Of a stretch of DNA of 64,000 nucleotides, positions 17,294 through 24,717 are shown piece after piece (position 1 is the stretch's first letter; the number at the start of each line of letters is the position of its first letter). Position numbers and translations under genes: made by a program. Location: NCBI RefSeq assembly GCF_900156065.1, contig NZ_FTNF01000001.1:310001-374000 (forward strand), in the 5' to 3' direction. Source of the DNA: Micromonospora avicenniae. Lineage in GTDB: Bacteria > Actinomycetota > Actinomycetes > Mycobacteriales > Micromonosporaceae. Under the pieces are notes generated by a model. It saw only the letters and a list, made by a program, of their open reading frames with translations. It made no database searches and had not been told where the DNA came from.

Positions 17294-17297
17294 CAGG

Positions 17298-18497
17298 TCA
17301 GCCCTTCATCGCCACGGCCGGCGGCGCGGTCTCGTCACCGGTGAGGCTCTTCTGGGCGGACGCCGTGAACTCGGTGCCGCTGCCGGTCAGCTTCGCCTGG
17401 TACATCGGCTGGAGCAGGGCGTGGTCCGCGGCGCGGATCGTCATCCTGCCCTTGATCCCGTCGAAGCTCCAGTCCTCCAGGGCCGCCACCATCTTGTCGA
17501 CGTCGTCCCCGCCCTCCTGCACGGCCCGGACCACCATCTGGGCGGCGGCGAAACCGTCCGGGTGGAACAGGTCGACCGTGCCGACCTTGGCCTTCAGCGC
17601 CTTGGCGGCCTCGGTGTCGCTGGCCCCGTCGAAGTAGTGCGACAGGAAGGAGATCTTGCTGCCGGCCGCGCCGAAGGTGGGCCAGGAAGCGCGGATGTCC
17701 AGGCCGGTGACGACCGTGGTGGACGACAGGACGCCCTGCTGGTCGAGGGTCTGCCACATCGCGGGGGCGGTGGTGCCGGCCCAGGCGACGAAGAGCAGGT
17801 CCGGCTTGGCGGCCTTGATCTGGCTGGCGAACGGGGTGAACTCGGTGGCGCTGGCCGGGGCGCGGACGCTGCTGACGGTCGCGCCGGCACCGCCGATGAC
17901 GGTCTTCACGGCCGCCTCGTTGGCGTCGCCGAACGCGCCGTCCTGGGCGAACACCACGACCTTCTTGCCGGTCGGGTCGCCGATGAACGACTTCGCGGTC
18001 ACCACGTCCTGGTACGACTGCCGTCCGGAGCGGAACGTGTACTTGTTCGCGCCGGTAACGGCGTCGGTGGCCGCCGGCCCGGAGATGAAGAGAACCTTGT
18101 TCTGCGCCGCGATCGGGGCGACCTGGAGCGCCACGCCGGAGGCGGTGGAGCCGGCAATGATCTTGGTGCCCTTGCCGATCAGGTCCTTCGCCGCGGAGAC
18201 CGCCTTCGCCGGGTCGCCGGCGTCGTCGACCTCGGTGACCTCGATGGCCCGGTCGCCGACCTTGTTGGTGCCCTTGGTGGCGTAGTCGAGACCGGCCTTG
18301 AAACCCTCGATGTACTGCTTGCCGTAGCTGGCCAGGGCACCCGACTGGGAGTACACCAGGCCGACCTTGACCGGAGCGGCGCTGTCGCCGCCACCGGAGG
18401 CGGTGTCCTGCGGGCTGCCACAGGCCGTGGCGGCCAGGGCCGCGGCCATCATGGTGGCGGCGGAGAGGAACACCCGCCGCGTCGTCCGGACCGTCAT
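17298..18497 (-). CDS. livK: Liv-type substrate-binding lipoprotein LivK
   Basis: A 399-residue type I periplasmic-binding-fold protein. The signal peptide has Arg residues (RTTRRVF) and a lipobox ATAC with Cys at residue 26. The body starts VKVGLVYSQSGALASYGKQ and includes the usual IAGSTASGVALQVAPI and FRSGRQSYQDV segments. The ligand could be branched-chain amino acids, other amino acids or an amide. It is the first gene of the operon; a 20-bp motif shared with the gntR upstream region lies 79 bases before its ATG. Confidence 0.92.
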   Translation of the reverse strand: MTVRTTRRVFLSAATMMAAALAATACGSPQDTASGGGDSAAPVKVGLVYSQSGALASYGKQYIEGFKAGLDYATKGTNKVGDRAIEVTEVDDAGDPAKAVSAAKDLIGKGTKIIAGSTASGVALQVAPIAAQNKVLFISGPAATDAVTGANKYTFRSGRQSYQDVVTAKSFIGDPTGKKVVVFAQDGAFGDANEAAVKTVIGGAGATVSSVRAPASATEFTPFASQIKAAKPDLLFVAWAGTTAPAMWQTLDQQGVLSSTTVVTGLDIRASWPTFGAAGSKISFLSHYFDGASDTEAAKALKAKVGTVDLFHPDGFAAAQMVVRAVQEGGDDVDKMVAALEDWSFDGIKGRMTIRAADHALLQPMYQAKLTGSGTEFTASAQKSLTGDETAPPAVAMKG

Positions 18498-18576
18498 TGC
18501 GACTCCACGTGAGGACTCGGAGGGAGGGAACTCATTGTCGGCTCACGCTAGAAGTGACGTCACCCACGAGCTATGT

Positions 18577-18596
18577 GGTCGATACACACAAGTAAC
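18577..18596 (-). promoter_or_regulatory. 20-bp motif upstream of livK, shared with gntR
   Basis: Read on the minus strand it is GTTACTTGTG-TGTA-TCGACC. The copy at 19238-19257 on the plus strand is identical except for the central four bases. Here it lies 79 bases upstream of livK; there it lies 83 bases upstream of gntR, in the same orientation to each gene. A binding site for the GntR protein is the simplest reading. Confidence 0.5.
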
Positions 18597-18744
18597 CGGA
18601 GCGGGGTGGCCGGGCCTTACAACGGGCCGTCCACACCCACCCGGTCGCCGCCTCACGGTAGCGGCGGAAGCCGGTTTCGCCGTACCGCATGTGTCGGCAC
18701 CGCCCATCGACCACCGCCCCGGCACCGGCACGCGGAGATCACGT

Positions 18745-18999
18745 TCATCGTGAGACCGCTGCGGTGCAGGGGCCGTCGTGGTCGGCCAGTCGCCGACAGC
18801 GCCGGCCGCCATCGAGCCGGGTGTCGCAGAACACCCGATGACGCACGAACTGAGCGTCCTCCTCGGAGACCGTCATCTCGCCCGGATCGACGTCGGGCAG
18901 GAAGCCCAGCGCCCGCGTGATCGCCCGGGCGAGCCGTTTCGCGGCGGGGAGATCCGTGGCGGACACCGGTAGGTGCACCACGAAACGTTCCTTCCTCAC
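18745..18999 (-). CDS. 84-residue protein of unknown function, gntR neighbour
   Basis: A small soluble protein starting with GTG 18999 (VRKERFVVHLPVSATDL). It has a helix AAKRLARAITRALGFLPDVD, an acidic stretch (DPGEMTVSEEDAQF), and two Cys in the C-terminal part (VFCDTRLDGGRRCRRLADH and DHDGPC). It is coded opposite to the one-domain GntR gene, a pairing seen in other actinomycetes to my recollection. I recognise no domain. An open frame continues far upstream, but that part has the composition of noncoding DNA. Confidence 0.6.
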   Translation of the reverse strand: MRKERFVVHLPVSATDLPAAKRLARAITRALGFLPDVDPGEMTVSEEDAQFVRHRVFCDTRLDGGRRCRRLADHDGPCTAAVSR

Positions 19000-19340
19000 C
19001 GCAGCACTCCGGCTCGCGCTCGGATGGTCACCCGACGCGTTGCCGACCCAGATTCGCCGTCCATCGGCACCCTTCCCAGCACTGTGGAGACGGCCCGTTC
19101 CCCCGACGGGAACGCGGACCGGGCCGCAGGCTCTCCGGCGGCAGGCCGGATCGCCGGTACGACCACGGAGCCCAACTGAGGTCCGGACTCCGAGGTTTGC
19201 CGAACCAACCGGAGCCGGACAACCAAAACCTACACCAGTTACTTGTGGAGGTCGACCCTCCGCCACGGCGATGCGACAGCTTGTTGCAGATGCTGGTGCA
19301 GGGCGGCATGATCGGGTACGCCGAACCGACCGGAGTCCCC
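19000..19340. other. Divergent intergenic region of the island
   Basis: 341 bases between the divergent 84-aa gene and gntR. It contains the 20-bp motif at 19238-19257, preceded by an A-rich patch (ACAACCAAAACCTACACC). A reading frame in phase with gntR is open from 19197, but its composition does not look coding. Confidence 0.5.
19238..19257 (+). promoter_or_regulatory. 20-bp motif upstream of gntR, shared with livK
   Basis: GTTACTTGTG-GAGG-TCGACC. It matches 16 of 20 bases, all outside the central tetramer, with the motif upstream of livK. It is likely an autoregulatory operator or a shared promoter element. Confidence 0.5.
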
Positions 19341-19571
19341 ATGCCAACAGCAGAAGCGCCGTACCGCCGAATCGCCAACGAGATCGCGGCGAAAATCAAG
19401 AGTGGAGAACTGAAGCCAGGCGACAAGTTGCCGTCGACACGCGAGCTGGCAGAGGCCTACGACGTTCACATGAACACCGTCTCCCGCGCGCTGTCGCTCC
19501 TGCACGATCGCGAACTGATCACCGGCCAGCCCGGTCGGGGCACCTACGTAGCCGACCGATCCGATCAGTAG
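19341..19571 (+). CDS. One-domain GntR-family regulator
   Basis: A 76-residue winged-helix protein that is only the DNA-binding part of a GntR regulator (YRRIANEIAAKIKSGELKPG, PSTRELAEAYDVHMNTVSRA, TGQPGRGTYV). The ligand-binding domain that GntR proteins normally have is missing, as in YtrA-like or conjugative-element regulators. I chose ATG 19341; upstream in-frame starts would add a tail with no domain character. It stands divergent from the 84-aa gene and may bind the 20-bp motifs before itself and livK. Confidence 0.8.
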   Translation: MPTAEAPYRRIANEIAAKIKSGELKPGDKLPSTRELAEAYDVHMNTVSRALSLLHDRELITGQPGRGTYVADRSDQ

Positions 19572-19987
19572 TCATCTCCACACACTGCGAGATGCCCATT
19601 CCGCTGCAGCACGACCCCGTCTCCGCCGGCCCGCACCCGATGCCCCCGACAAATCCGACGCCATCGGCACGAGTCGGGAAGTAATAGGCTTCCAGCCGCG
19701 TCGGTGCTTCATTTCCCTGGACTTGTGCCCGGATCGGCCGCCCTCCAGGTGAGGACTTCGAGCGCGAGCCGATGGCCACGCCTATCTCGGTGAACCCCAG
19801 ACGGCATCCGAGATGTCGGATCAAGGACAACTCGAACCGAAGTTGCTGGGCCAGCATCCGCAACAAGCCTGGTCACGGGCCGACGAGACCAACCAAGCTG
19901 AAGGGCGAACAGACTCGGGGCGGACACGGGCAGACGCATAGCGCTACCTTCGCATCACTCTTGGTGATTCGCGCGGCGGGAGGCGCT
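19572..19987. other. Gene-free stretch before tcmP
   Basis: 416 bases without a gene I can support. A minus-strand frame of about 115 codons is open across 19519-19866, but its translation resembles no family I know and it overlaps the gntR end. The TcmP ribosome binding site GGGAGG (19978-19983) is clear. GC content here is visibly below that of the flanks. Confidence 0.45.
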
Positions 19988-21160
19988 ATGTCGGCCAACG
20001 AAGAGTTTTTCAAGTCCCGCAAAGCAGCGGCCGTCCTCAAACACGGCATCCTCAAGCGCTATCCCGTGGTCTTCGCCTCGAAGACCGGCCAGGGTAATCC
20101 AGTCGTCTTCCTCGACGGCTACGCCGGCCGCGGCAGGTACGAGGACGGACAGCCTGGATCACCGCTGCTGCTCACTCAGTGCGCTGACTTTGTCAAGAAC
20201 TACCGAGACGTGCGGGGGTTCTTCGTCGAGCAGGACGCCGACACGTTCCACAACCTTGAACAGGTGCTCGCCGAGGAGGGAGGGACCATGCACTACGAAC
20301 TTCGACAAGGCAGCCTCGCTCGCCACCTGCCCGACTTGCTCACCCTTGCGAAGGGCGCCTCACTCTTCGCCTTCCTGGACCCCTTCGGCCCGGCGCTCGA
20401 TTTCGACCTGATCAAGACACAGTTACTGGGCCGAGATAAGTGGCCGCCGACCGAGGTGTTGCTCCACTTCAGCGTCTCCTCGGTCGCGAGGATGGGCAGC
20501 GCGGTCCACAAGGCCCAACGAAGGTACGGCGATCTGTCCGCGCCCGACCAGAAGAACGCCGACAAGCTCGACCGCTTCCTCGGCGGAGGATGGTGGCAAC
20601 GACACTTCGCGACGATCGCCGACGACACAGATGACGTCAGCGCCACCGACGTGGCCCTACGGGTGTGGCAGGAGTACGAGGAGAAGCTGACTTCGGGCAC
20701 TCGGTATCGGGCCATCCGGATGCCTGTCCGGCCGCGTCCCGACTTGGCACCGAAGTACGTTCTCGCACTGTTCACAACGCACAGCGAGGGTGCATGGCAC
20801 TTCGCGGACGCGTTGGGCAAGGCTGGAGCCGAATGGACCCAGGCATGGCAGGAAGACCTGTGGCATCGCGGCGACACGGACGAGCCGACCTTGTTCGGTG
20901 TGCCGGCCTTCGATCCGGCAGCGTACTCCCGCAACCATGCCGCGATCTGGATCCGTGAGATCAAGGAAAACCTAAGCAGCCTTCTCGACCAGTACCAGCA
21001 GTTTCGACCGGCGGATCGGGTGCCGGAGGTCTACGGGAAGGTGCTGGGCCAAGCGACAGCCATACACGTCGGTGCCGCCATCCGGGAGCTGCATTCGGAA
21101 GGCATCGTCATCAACTTCGGCACCGGCAATTTTTGGAACGGACTCCTCCGCCGGCCATGA
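19988..21160 (+). CDS. tcmP: Three-Cys-motif partner protein TcmP
   Basis: A 390-residue protein of the TcmP family. It has a Rossmann-like, methyltransferase-like core: FLDGYAGRG at residues 41-49, GFFVEQD near 78-83, and ASLFAFLDPFG ending at residue 134. The remainder is helical with many Trp residues. TcmP proteins are defined by their repeated occurrence beside Gp37/Gp68-type three-Cys-motif proteins, as here, where the partner is convergent only nine bases away. The reaction is unknown. Codon use (TTT, AAA, TTG, CTT) is less GC-biased than in the neighbours, suggesting acquisition by transfer. Confidence 0.88.
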   Translation: MSANEEFFKSRKAAAVLKHGILKRYPVVFASKTGQGNPVVFLDGYAGRGRYEDGQPGSPLLLTQCADFVKNYRDVRGFFVEQDADTFHNLEQVLAEEGGTMHYELRQGSLARHLPDLLTLAKGASLFAFLDPFGPALDFDLIKTQLLGRDKWPPTEVLLHFSVSSVARMGSAVHKAQRRYGDLSAPDQKNADKLDRFLGGGWWQRHFATIADDTDDVSATDVALRVWQEYEEKLTSGTRYRAIRMPVRPRPDLAPKYVLALFTTHSEGAWHFADALGKAGAEWTQAWQEDLWHRGDTDEPTLFGVPAFDPAAYSRNHAAIWIREIKENLSSLLDQYQQFRPADRVPEVYGKVLGQATAIHVGAAIRELHSEGIVINFGTGNFWNGLLRRP

Positions 21161-21169
21161 CTCCTTCCG

Positions 21170-21925
21170 TCAGGCTGCGATTAGGGCTCTCGGCGTGGGC
21201 ATCTCGTCCCAAGTGCGACCATCCAGCGTCCGACCCCCTGCCTTGGGCGTACGGCCTCCCCACTGCTTGAAAAAGAAGGCTGTGCCGGTCGCCGCACATT
21301 GGTCACGAAGATCGGTGGCCCACGATCTCTCCATCGGTCGACAGCCTCGACCGGATTCGCCGCCGGCGATCAGCCAGTCGATTCCGGTGAGGTCCAGATC
21401 CGGCAGCGGTCCCAACAGTGGCTCGGCGGAGATGAAGCGCACTGCTGCGGGCACCTCCCGAAGGTGATCGATGCGTTCCCGCTGGCTGCCATCCTCGACG
21501 CTGATCCCCATCCACACGTTGTGGGGCCAACTAAGCCGGGGTGCGACTTTGGCGAGCCGAGTTCCTCGTTTGGTCAGGACCTGGTAGGTATGGCGCGGCG
21601 TTTCGCGCATCACCTCGAACACCTGCTGCACGTAACTGAGCGGCACCCGAGCGTGGAAGAGATCTGACATCGAGTCAACGAAGACGATGCGTGGCTCACG
21701 CCAGCGGCGGGGAATGTCGAGGGACTCGGGATGCAGCGTCACTCCGAAACCCGGCCCGGAGGTTCGAGGGTCACCGTCTACCTGGTACTTCGACGAACCC
21801 ATGGCCTTCAGCCGCTTTGCCAAGGTCATGGCATAGCAGTTGTCGCAGCCGGCCGAGATCCGGTCGCAGCCAGTCGTAGGATTCCACGTCGCTTCCGTCC
21901 ACTCGATAGCGCTCCGATCTGCCAT
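21170..21925 (-). CDS. Three-Cys-motif protein, phage Gp37/Gp68 (DUF5131) family
   Basis: A 251-residue protein of the Gp37/Gp68 family first seen in phages. The defining N-terminal motif is IEWTEATWNPTTGC followed by C20-x6-C27-x2-C30, probably a metal or iron-sulfur site reminiscent of radical-SAM enzymes. Other conserved segments are FVDSMSDLFH, YQVLTKR, VWMGISVED, FISAEPLLGPL and WLIAGGESG. ATG 21925 begins MADRSAIEWTEATWNP, the canonical start; the frame is open further upstream without family similarity. It is the expected partner of TcmP. Confidence 0.9.
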   Translation of the reverse strand: MADRSAIEWTEATWNPTTGCDRISAGCDNCYAMTLAKRLKAMGSSKYQVDGDPRTSGPGFGVTLHPESLDIPRRWREPRIVFVDSMSDLFHARVPLSYVQQVFEVMRETPRHTYQVLTKRGTRLAKVAPRLSWPHNVWMGISVEDGSQRERIDHLREVPAAVRFISAEPLLGPLPDLDLTGIDWLIAGGESGRGCRPMERSWATDLRDQCAATGTAFFFKQWGGRTPKAGGRTLDGRTWDEMPTPRALIAA

Positions 21926-22179
21926 GGGCGTCCCCTCTCGATCGAGAGGCCAATCGTGTCGAACAACCGTACGCATGGGAAGTGTCGCGCGGCGTGTCGG
22001 TGTCGATTTCTCCATAGCTCGAAGCTCGCAACGCGCTGCCCTCAGCAAGAACGCGGCTGGCCCGCCGTCCGGGTCTCGGGCGGCGGGCCAGCGGGACGCG
22101 CCGGGCTGGGTGGCGGCCGACGCGCTGGGCGTACGTCAGGCGAGACCGGCGCGGGCGGCGACGGCGGTGTCCCGCTAAT

Positions 22180-22542
22180 CGGCGAAGACACGTCCAGACC
22201 GAATCGCAAGAAGAGCTCGTACTCGGCGACGATGTGGCCGCGAGCATTCGGGGCGGCGCCAGTCCGGAAGTCCGCTGGCAGGAACTGGTTCTCGGCCCGG
22301 AACGTCCAGGCATGCGCGGCTCCTCCTGATGTGCCTGCCGCAGAGGCCGGTCGGGGCGAGCAGGTTGCCCGCCGCGTTCCGGGGCACGACGAGGTTCTTG
22401 TTCGTCCGTCCGCGTACCGGGCGATCCACTTCAGTCCGGCCGGGCCCGCCAGGTCGTGGTAGGTGCGCGCGTCCCCGGCGACGGTGAGGTCGTACGGGCG
22501 GCTGGCGACGTCGAGCAGCTGCGCGAGCCGTACCTTGGTCAT
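22180..22542 (-). pseudogene. Frameshifted remnant of an unidentified gene
   Basis: Coding-like sequence is split between two minus-strand frames. It starts MTKVRLAQLLDVASRPYDL and runs to WIARYADGR near 22400, then must change frame for TNKNLVVPRNAAGNLLAPTG, and change back for WTFRAENQFLPADFRTG and HIVAEYELFLRFGLD. The switches look like single-base losses, so the gene is either dead or carries sequencing errors. I do not recognise the family. It borders the accessory island on the TrkH side. Confidence 0.5.
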
Positions 22543-22616
22543 CGGCCGGCCGGTGGCTGCGCCGCCGGATCACTGGTTCGGCCTCCCCGCCTCGTGGGGA
22601 AAAGGAAGATTGTCTG

Positions 22617-23951
22617 GTGCGCCGGCTTCTCCGTCACCCCGTGCGGCTGGTGCCGTTCGGATTCCTGGCGGCGATCCTGCTCGGCACCGGCCTGCTGATG
22701 CTGCCCTGGGCGACCAGCCAACACCAGACCACCCCGTTCGTCACCGCACTGTTCACCGCCACCTCCGCGGTGTCCGTGACCGGCATGGCGGTGGTCGGCA
22801 CCCCGGATTACTGGAACCCGTTCGGCCTGGTCATGATCACGGTGCTCACCCAGATCGGCGGGATCGGCATCGTCACCGGCGCCACCGTGGTCATCCTTCT
22901 CGTAGCCCGGCAACTCGGGCTGCGGAACCGGCTGCTCGTGCAGGCCGAGACCCAGGAGTTCGGCTTCGGAGACGTACGACGGCTGCTGCGGCGAATCGCC
23001 GCCACCGCGCTGATCTGCGAGTCGGTGATCACCGCCATCCTCACCGTCCGCTTCCACGTCAGCTACGACTACCCGCTCGGGCGAGCGCTCTGGCACGGTG
23101 TCTTCCACGCCGTCCAGGGCTTCAACAACGGCGGGTTCGCGCTCTACTCGGACAACCTGGCGGGCTTCGCCAGGGACGGGTGGATCACCCTGCCGCTGGC
23201 CCTCGGCGCGATCATCGGCGGCCTCGGCTTCCCGGCACTCTTCGAAGCGGCACGGGAGTGGCGTCAACCCTCCCGCTGGGCCATCGCCACCAAGCTCACC
23301 GTCTGGGGCAGCGCCGCGCTGCTCCTGGTCGGCTTCCTCGGCCTGCTTCTGGCCGAGTGGGCCAACCCCCGCACCATCGGCAGCTTTGCTTGGCCCGACA
23401 AGCTGCTCGCCGCGTTCGCCCAGGACGCGTTCATCCGTACCGGCGGGTTCAACGTCTTCGCAATCGACGCCCTCGACGAGGCGACGTACCCGTTGATGAT
23501 CGCGCTGATGTTCATCGGCGGCGGCAGCGCCAGCACCGCCGGCGGCATCAAGGTGGCGACCTTCTTCCTGCTCGCCTTCGTCATCTGGGCCGAGCTACGA
23601 GGTGAGCCGGATGTGACCATCGGCCGACGCCGGGTCGCGAACGCCAGCCAGCGGCAGGCGGTCACGCTGGCCCTGATCAGCGTCACACTGGTGGTCATCG
23701 GCACGGTGACGTTGATCCTGATGACGGAGAACACCGGGGCCGTCCAGACGCTGTTCGAGGTGACCTCCGCGTTCACCACCACCGGGCTCTCCGTCGGGCT
23801 CGCTCCCGCGCTTCCCGAGAGCGGCCAGCTCGCTCTCGTCGTCCTGATGTACATCGGCCGGGTCGGACCGCTCACCCTCGGGTCCGCGATCGCACTGAAC
23901 ACCCGGCGGAGGCTCTACCGCTATCCGGAGGAGCAACCCATTGTCGGATAG
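22617..23951 (+). CDS. Trk/Ktr-type potassium channel subunit TrkH
   Basis: A 444-residue membrane protein of the TrkH/KtrB superfamily. The four pore-loop repeats are visible through their filter Gly motifs: SAVSVTGM near residue 50, GFNNGGFAL near 170, IRTGGFNVF near 275 and FTTTGLSVG near 395; IGGGSASTAGG marks the gating loop after the third repeat. The GTG start at 22617 follows AAAAGGAAG. It overlaps the regulatory subunit gene by 11 bases, giving a two-gene K+ uptake operon. Confidence 0.92.
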   Translation: MRRLLRHPVRLVPFGFLAAILLGTGLLMLPWATSQHQTTPFVTALFTATSAVSVTGMAVVGTPDYWNPFGLVMITVLTQIGGIGIVTGATVVILLVARQLGLRNRLLVQAETQEFGFGDVRRLLRRIAATALICESVITAILTVRFHVSYDYPLGRALWHGVFHAVQGFNNGGFALYSDNLAGFARDGWITLPLALGAIIGGLGFPALFEAAREWRQPSRWAIATKLTVWGSAALLLVGFLGLLLAEWANPRTIGSFAWPDKLLAAFAQDAFIRTGGFNVFAIDALDEATYPLMIALMFIGGGSASTAGGIKVATFFLLAFVIWAELRGEPDVTIGRRRVANASQRQAVTLALISVTLVVIGTVTLILMTENTGAVQTLFEVTSAFTTTGLSVGLAPALPESGQLALVVLMYIGRVGPLTLGSAIALNTRRRLYRYPEEQPIVG

Positions 23952-24609
23952 GGAGAGCGAAGCAGGCGGCGTCGCGGTGGTCGGGTTGGGACGCTTCGGA
24001 GGTCAGCTGGCCGGGGCGCTGATCCGGCTCGGCCACGAGGTCCTGGCCATCGACCGCAACGCCGACCTCGTCCAACGCTGGTCGGACCAGCTCGACCGGG
24101 TCGTACAGGCCGACGCCACCGACGAGGACGCGCTGCGCCAGGTCGGCATCAGCGACTTCCGGCGCGTCGTGGTGGCGATCGGCGCGTCGGTCGAGGCGAG
24201 CGTGCTCACCGTGCTGGCCATGGTGGAACTCGGCGTTGCACAGGTCTGGGCCCGGGCCACCTCGGAGAAGCACGCGAAGATCCTCGCCGCGGTCGGCGCG
24301 CACCACGTGATCTTTCCCGAGGCGGAGACCGGCGAGCGGGTGGCGCACCTGATCGTCACCCGGATGCTCGACTTCATCGAGTTCGGCGACGACTTCGCCA
24401 TCGCGAAGGTACGCGTGCCGGAGGCGCTGGCCGGAAAGTCCCTGTCGCAGGTACGGCCGATCGACCAGTACGGCGTACGCATACTCGGCGCCAAGCTTCC
24501 CGGCGAGCCGTTCGAGTACGCATCGGACTCCACCGTGCTCAGACCGGAGGGCATCCTGGTGGTCGAGGGCACCCTGAACCAACTCCAACACTTCGCCGAC
24601 CTCACCTGA
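23941..24609 (+). CDS. Potassium uptake regulatory subunit TrkA/KtrA (RCK)
   Basis: A 222-residue cytoplasmic gating ring protein. The N-terminal RCK_N Rossmann fold has VVGLGRFGGQLAGALIRLG and the acidic end of beta-2 in LAIDRN, which bind a nucleotide such as NAD(H) or ATP/ADP. The C-terminal TrkA_C domain begins near residue 140 (FAIAKVRVPEALAGKSL). It starts with TTG at 23941, inside the trkH gene. It controls the TrkH pore. Confidence 0.92.
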   Translation: MSDRESEAGGVAVVGLGRFGGQLAGALIRLGHEVLAIDRNADLVQRWSDQLDRVVQADATDEDALRQVGISDFRRVVVAIGASVEASVLTVLAMVELGVAQVWARATSEKHAKILAAVGAHHVIFPEAETGERVAHLIVTRMLDFIEFGDDFAIAKVRVPEALAGKSLSQVRPIDQYGVRILGAKLPGEPFEYASDSTVLRPEGILVVEGTLNQLQHFADLT

Positions 24610-24632
24610 CCCCCTCCCCACCCCCGTGGAGC

Positions 24633-24690
24633 GCACTTTCACGGAAGGAGTGGCTGTTCGCGCCCGGACAACCACTCTTTCCGGGAAATT
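24633..24690. repeat. Palindromic intergenic repeat, family 1, copy 2
   Basis: The arms TTCACGGAAGGAGTGGCTG and its imperfect complement (ACAACCACTCTTTCCGGGAA) form a hairpin with several mismatches. It lies between the convergent trkA-like and kinase genes, with CCCC tracts on the left (24609-24626) and GGGG tracts on the right (24706-24717). It probably serves both genes as terminator. Confidence 0.8.
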
Positions 24691-24717
24691 GCTCGCGCCG
24701 TGAGGCGGGGGTGGGGG

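Noticed and set aside
18745..19347. 200-codon reading of the small island gene
   Set aside because: Only the last 84 codons have protein-like composition; the upstream part overlaps the intergenic motif region and the gntR start.
19519..19866. Minus-strand 115-codon frame in the island
   Set aside because: No similarity, overlaps gntR's end, no ribosome binding site; left as unassigned.
22543..22616. Riboswitch (c-di-AMP or K+ related) before trkH
   Set aside because: Only 74 bases with no conserved core; the region overlaps the remnant gene and shows just a ribosome binding site.
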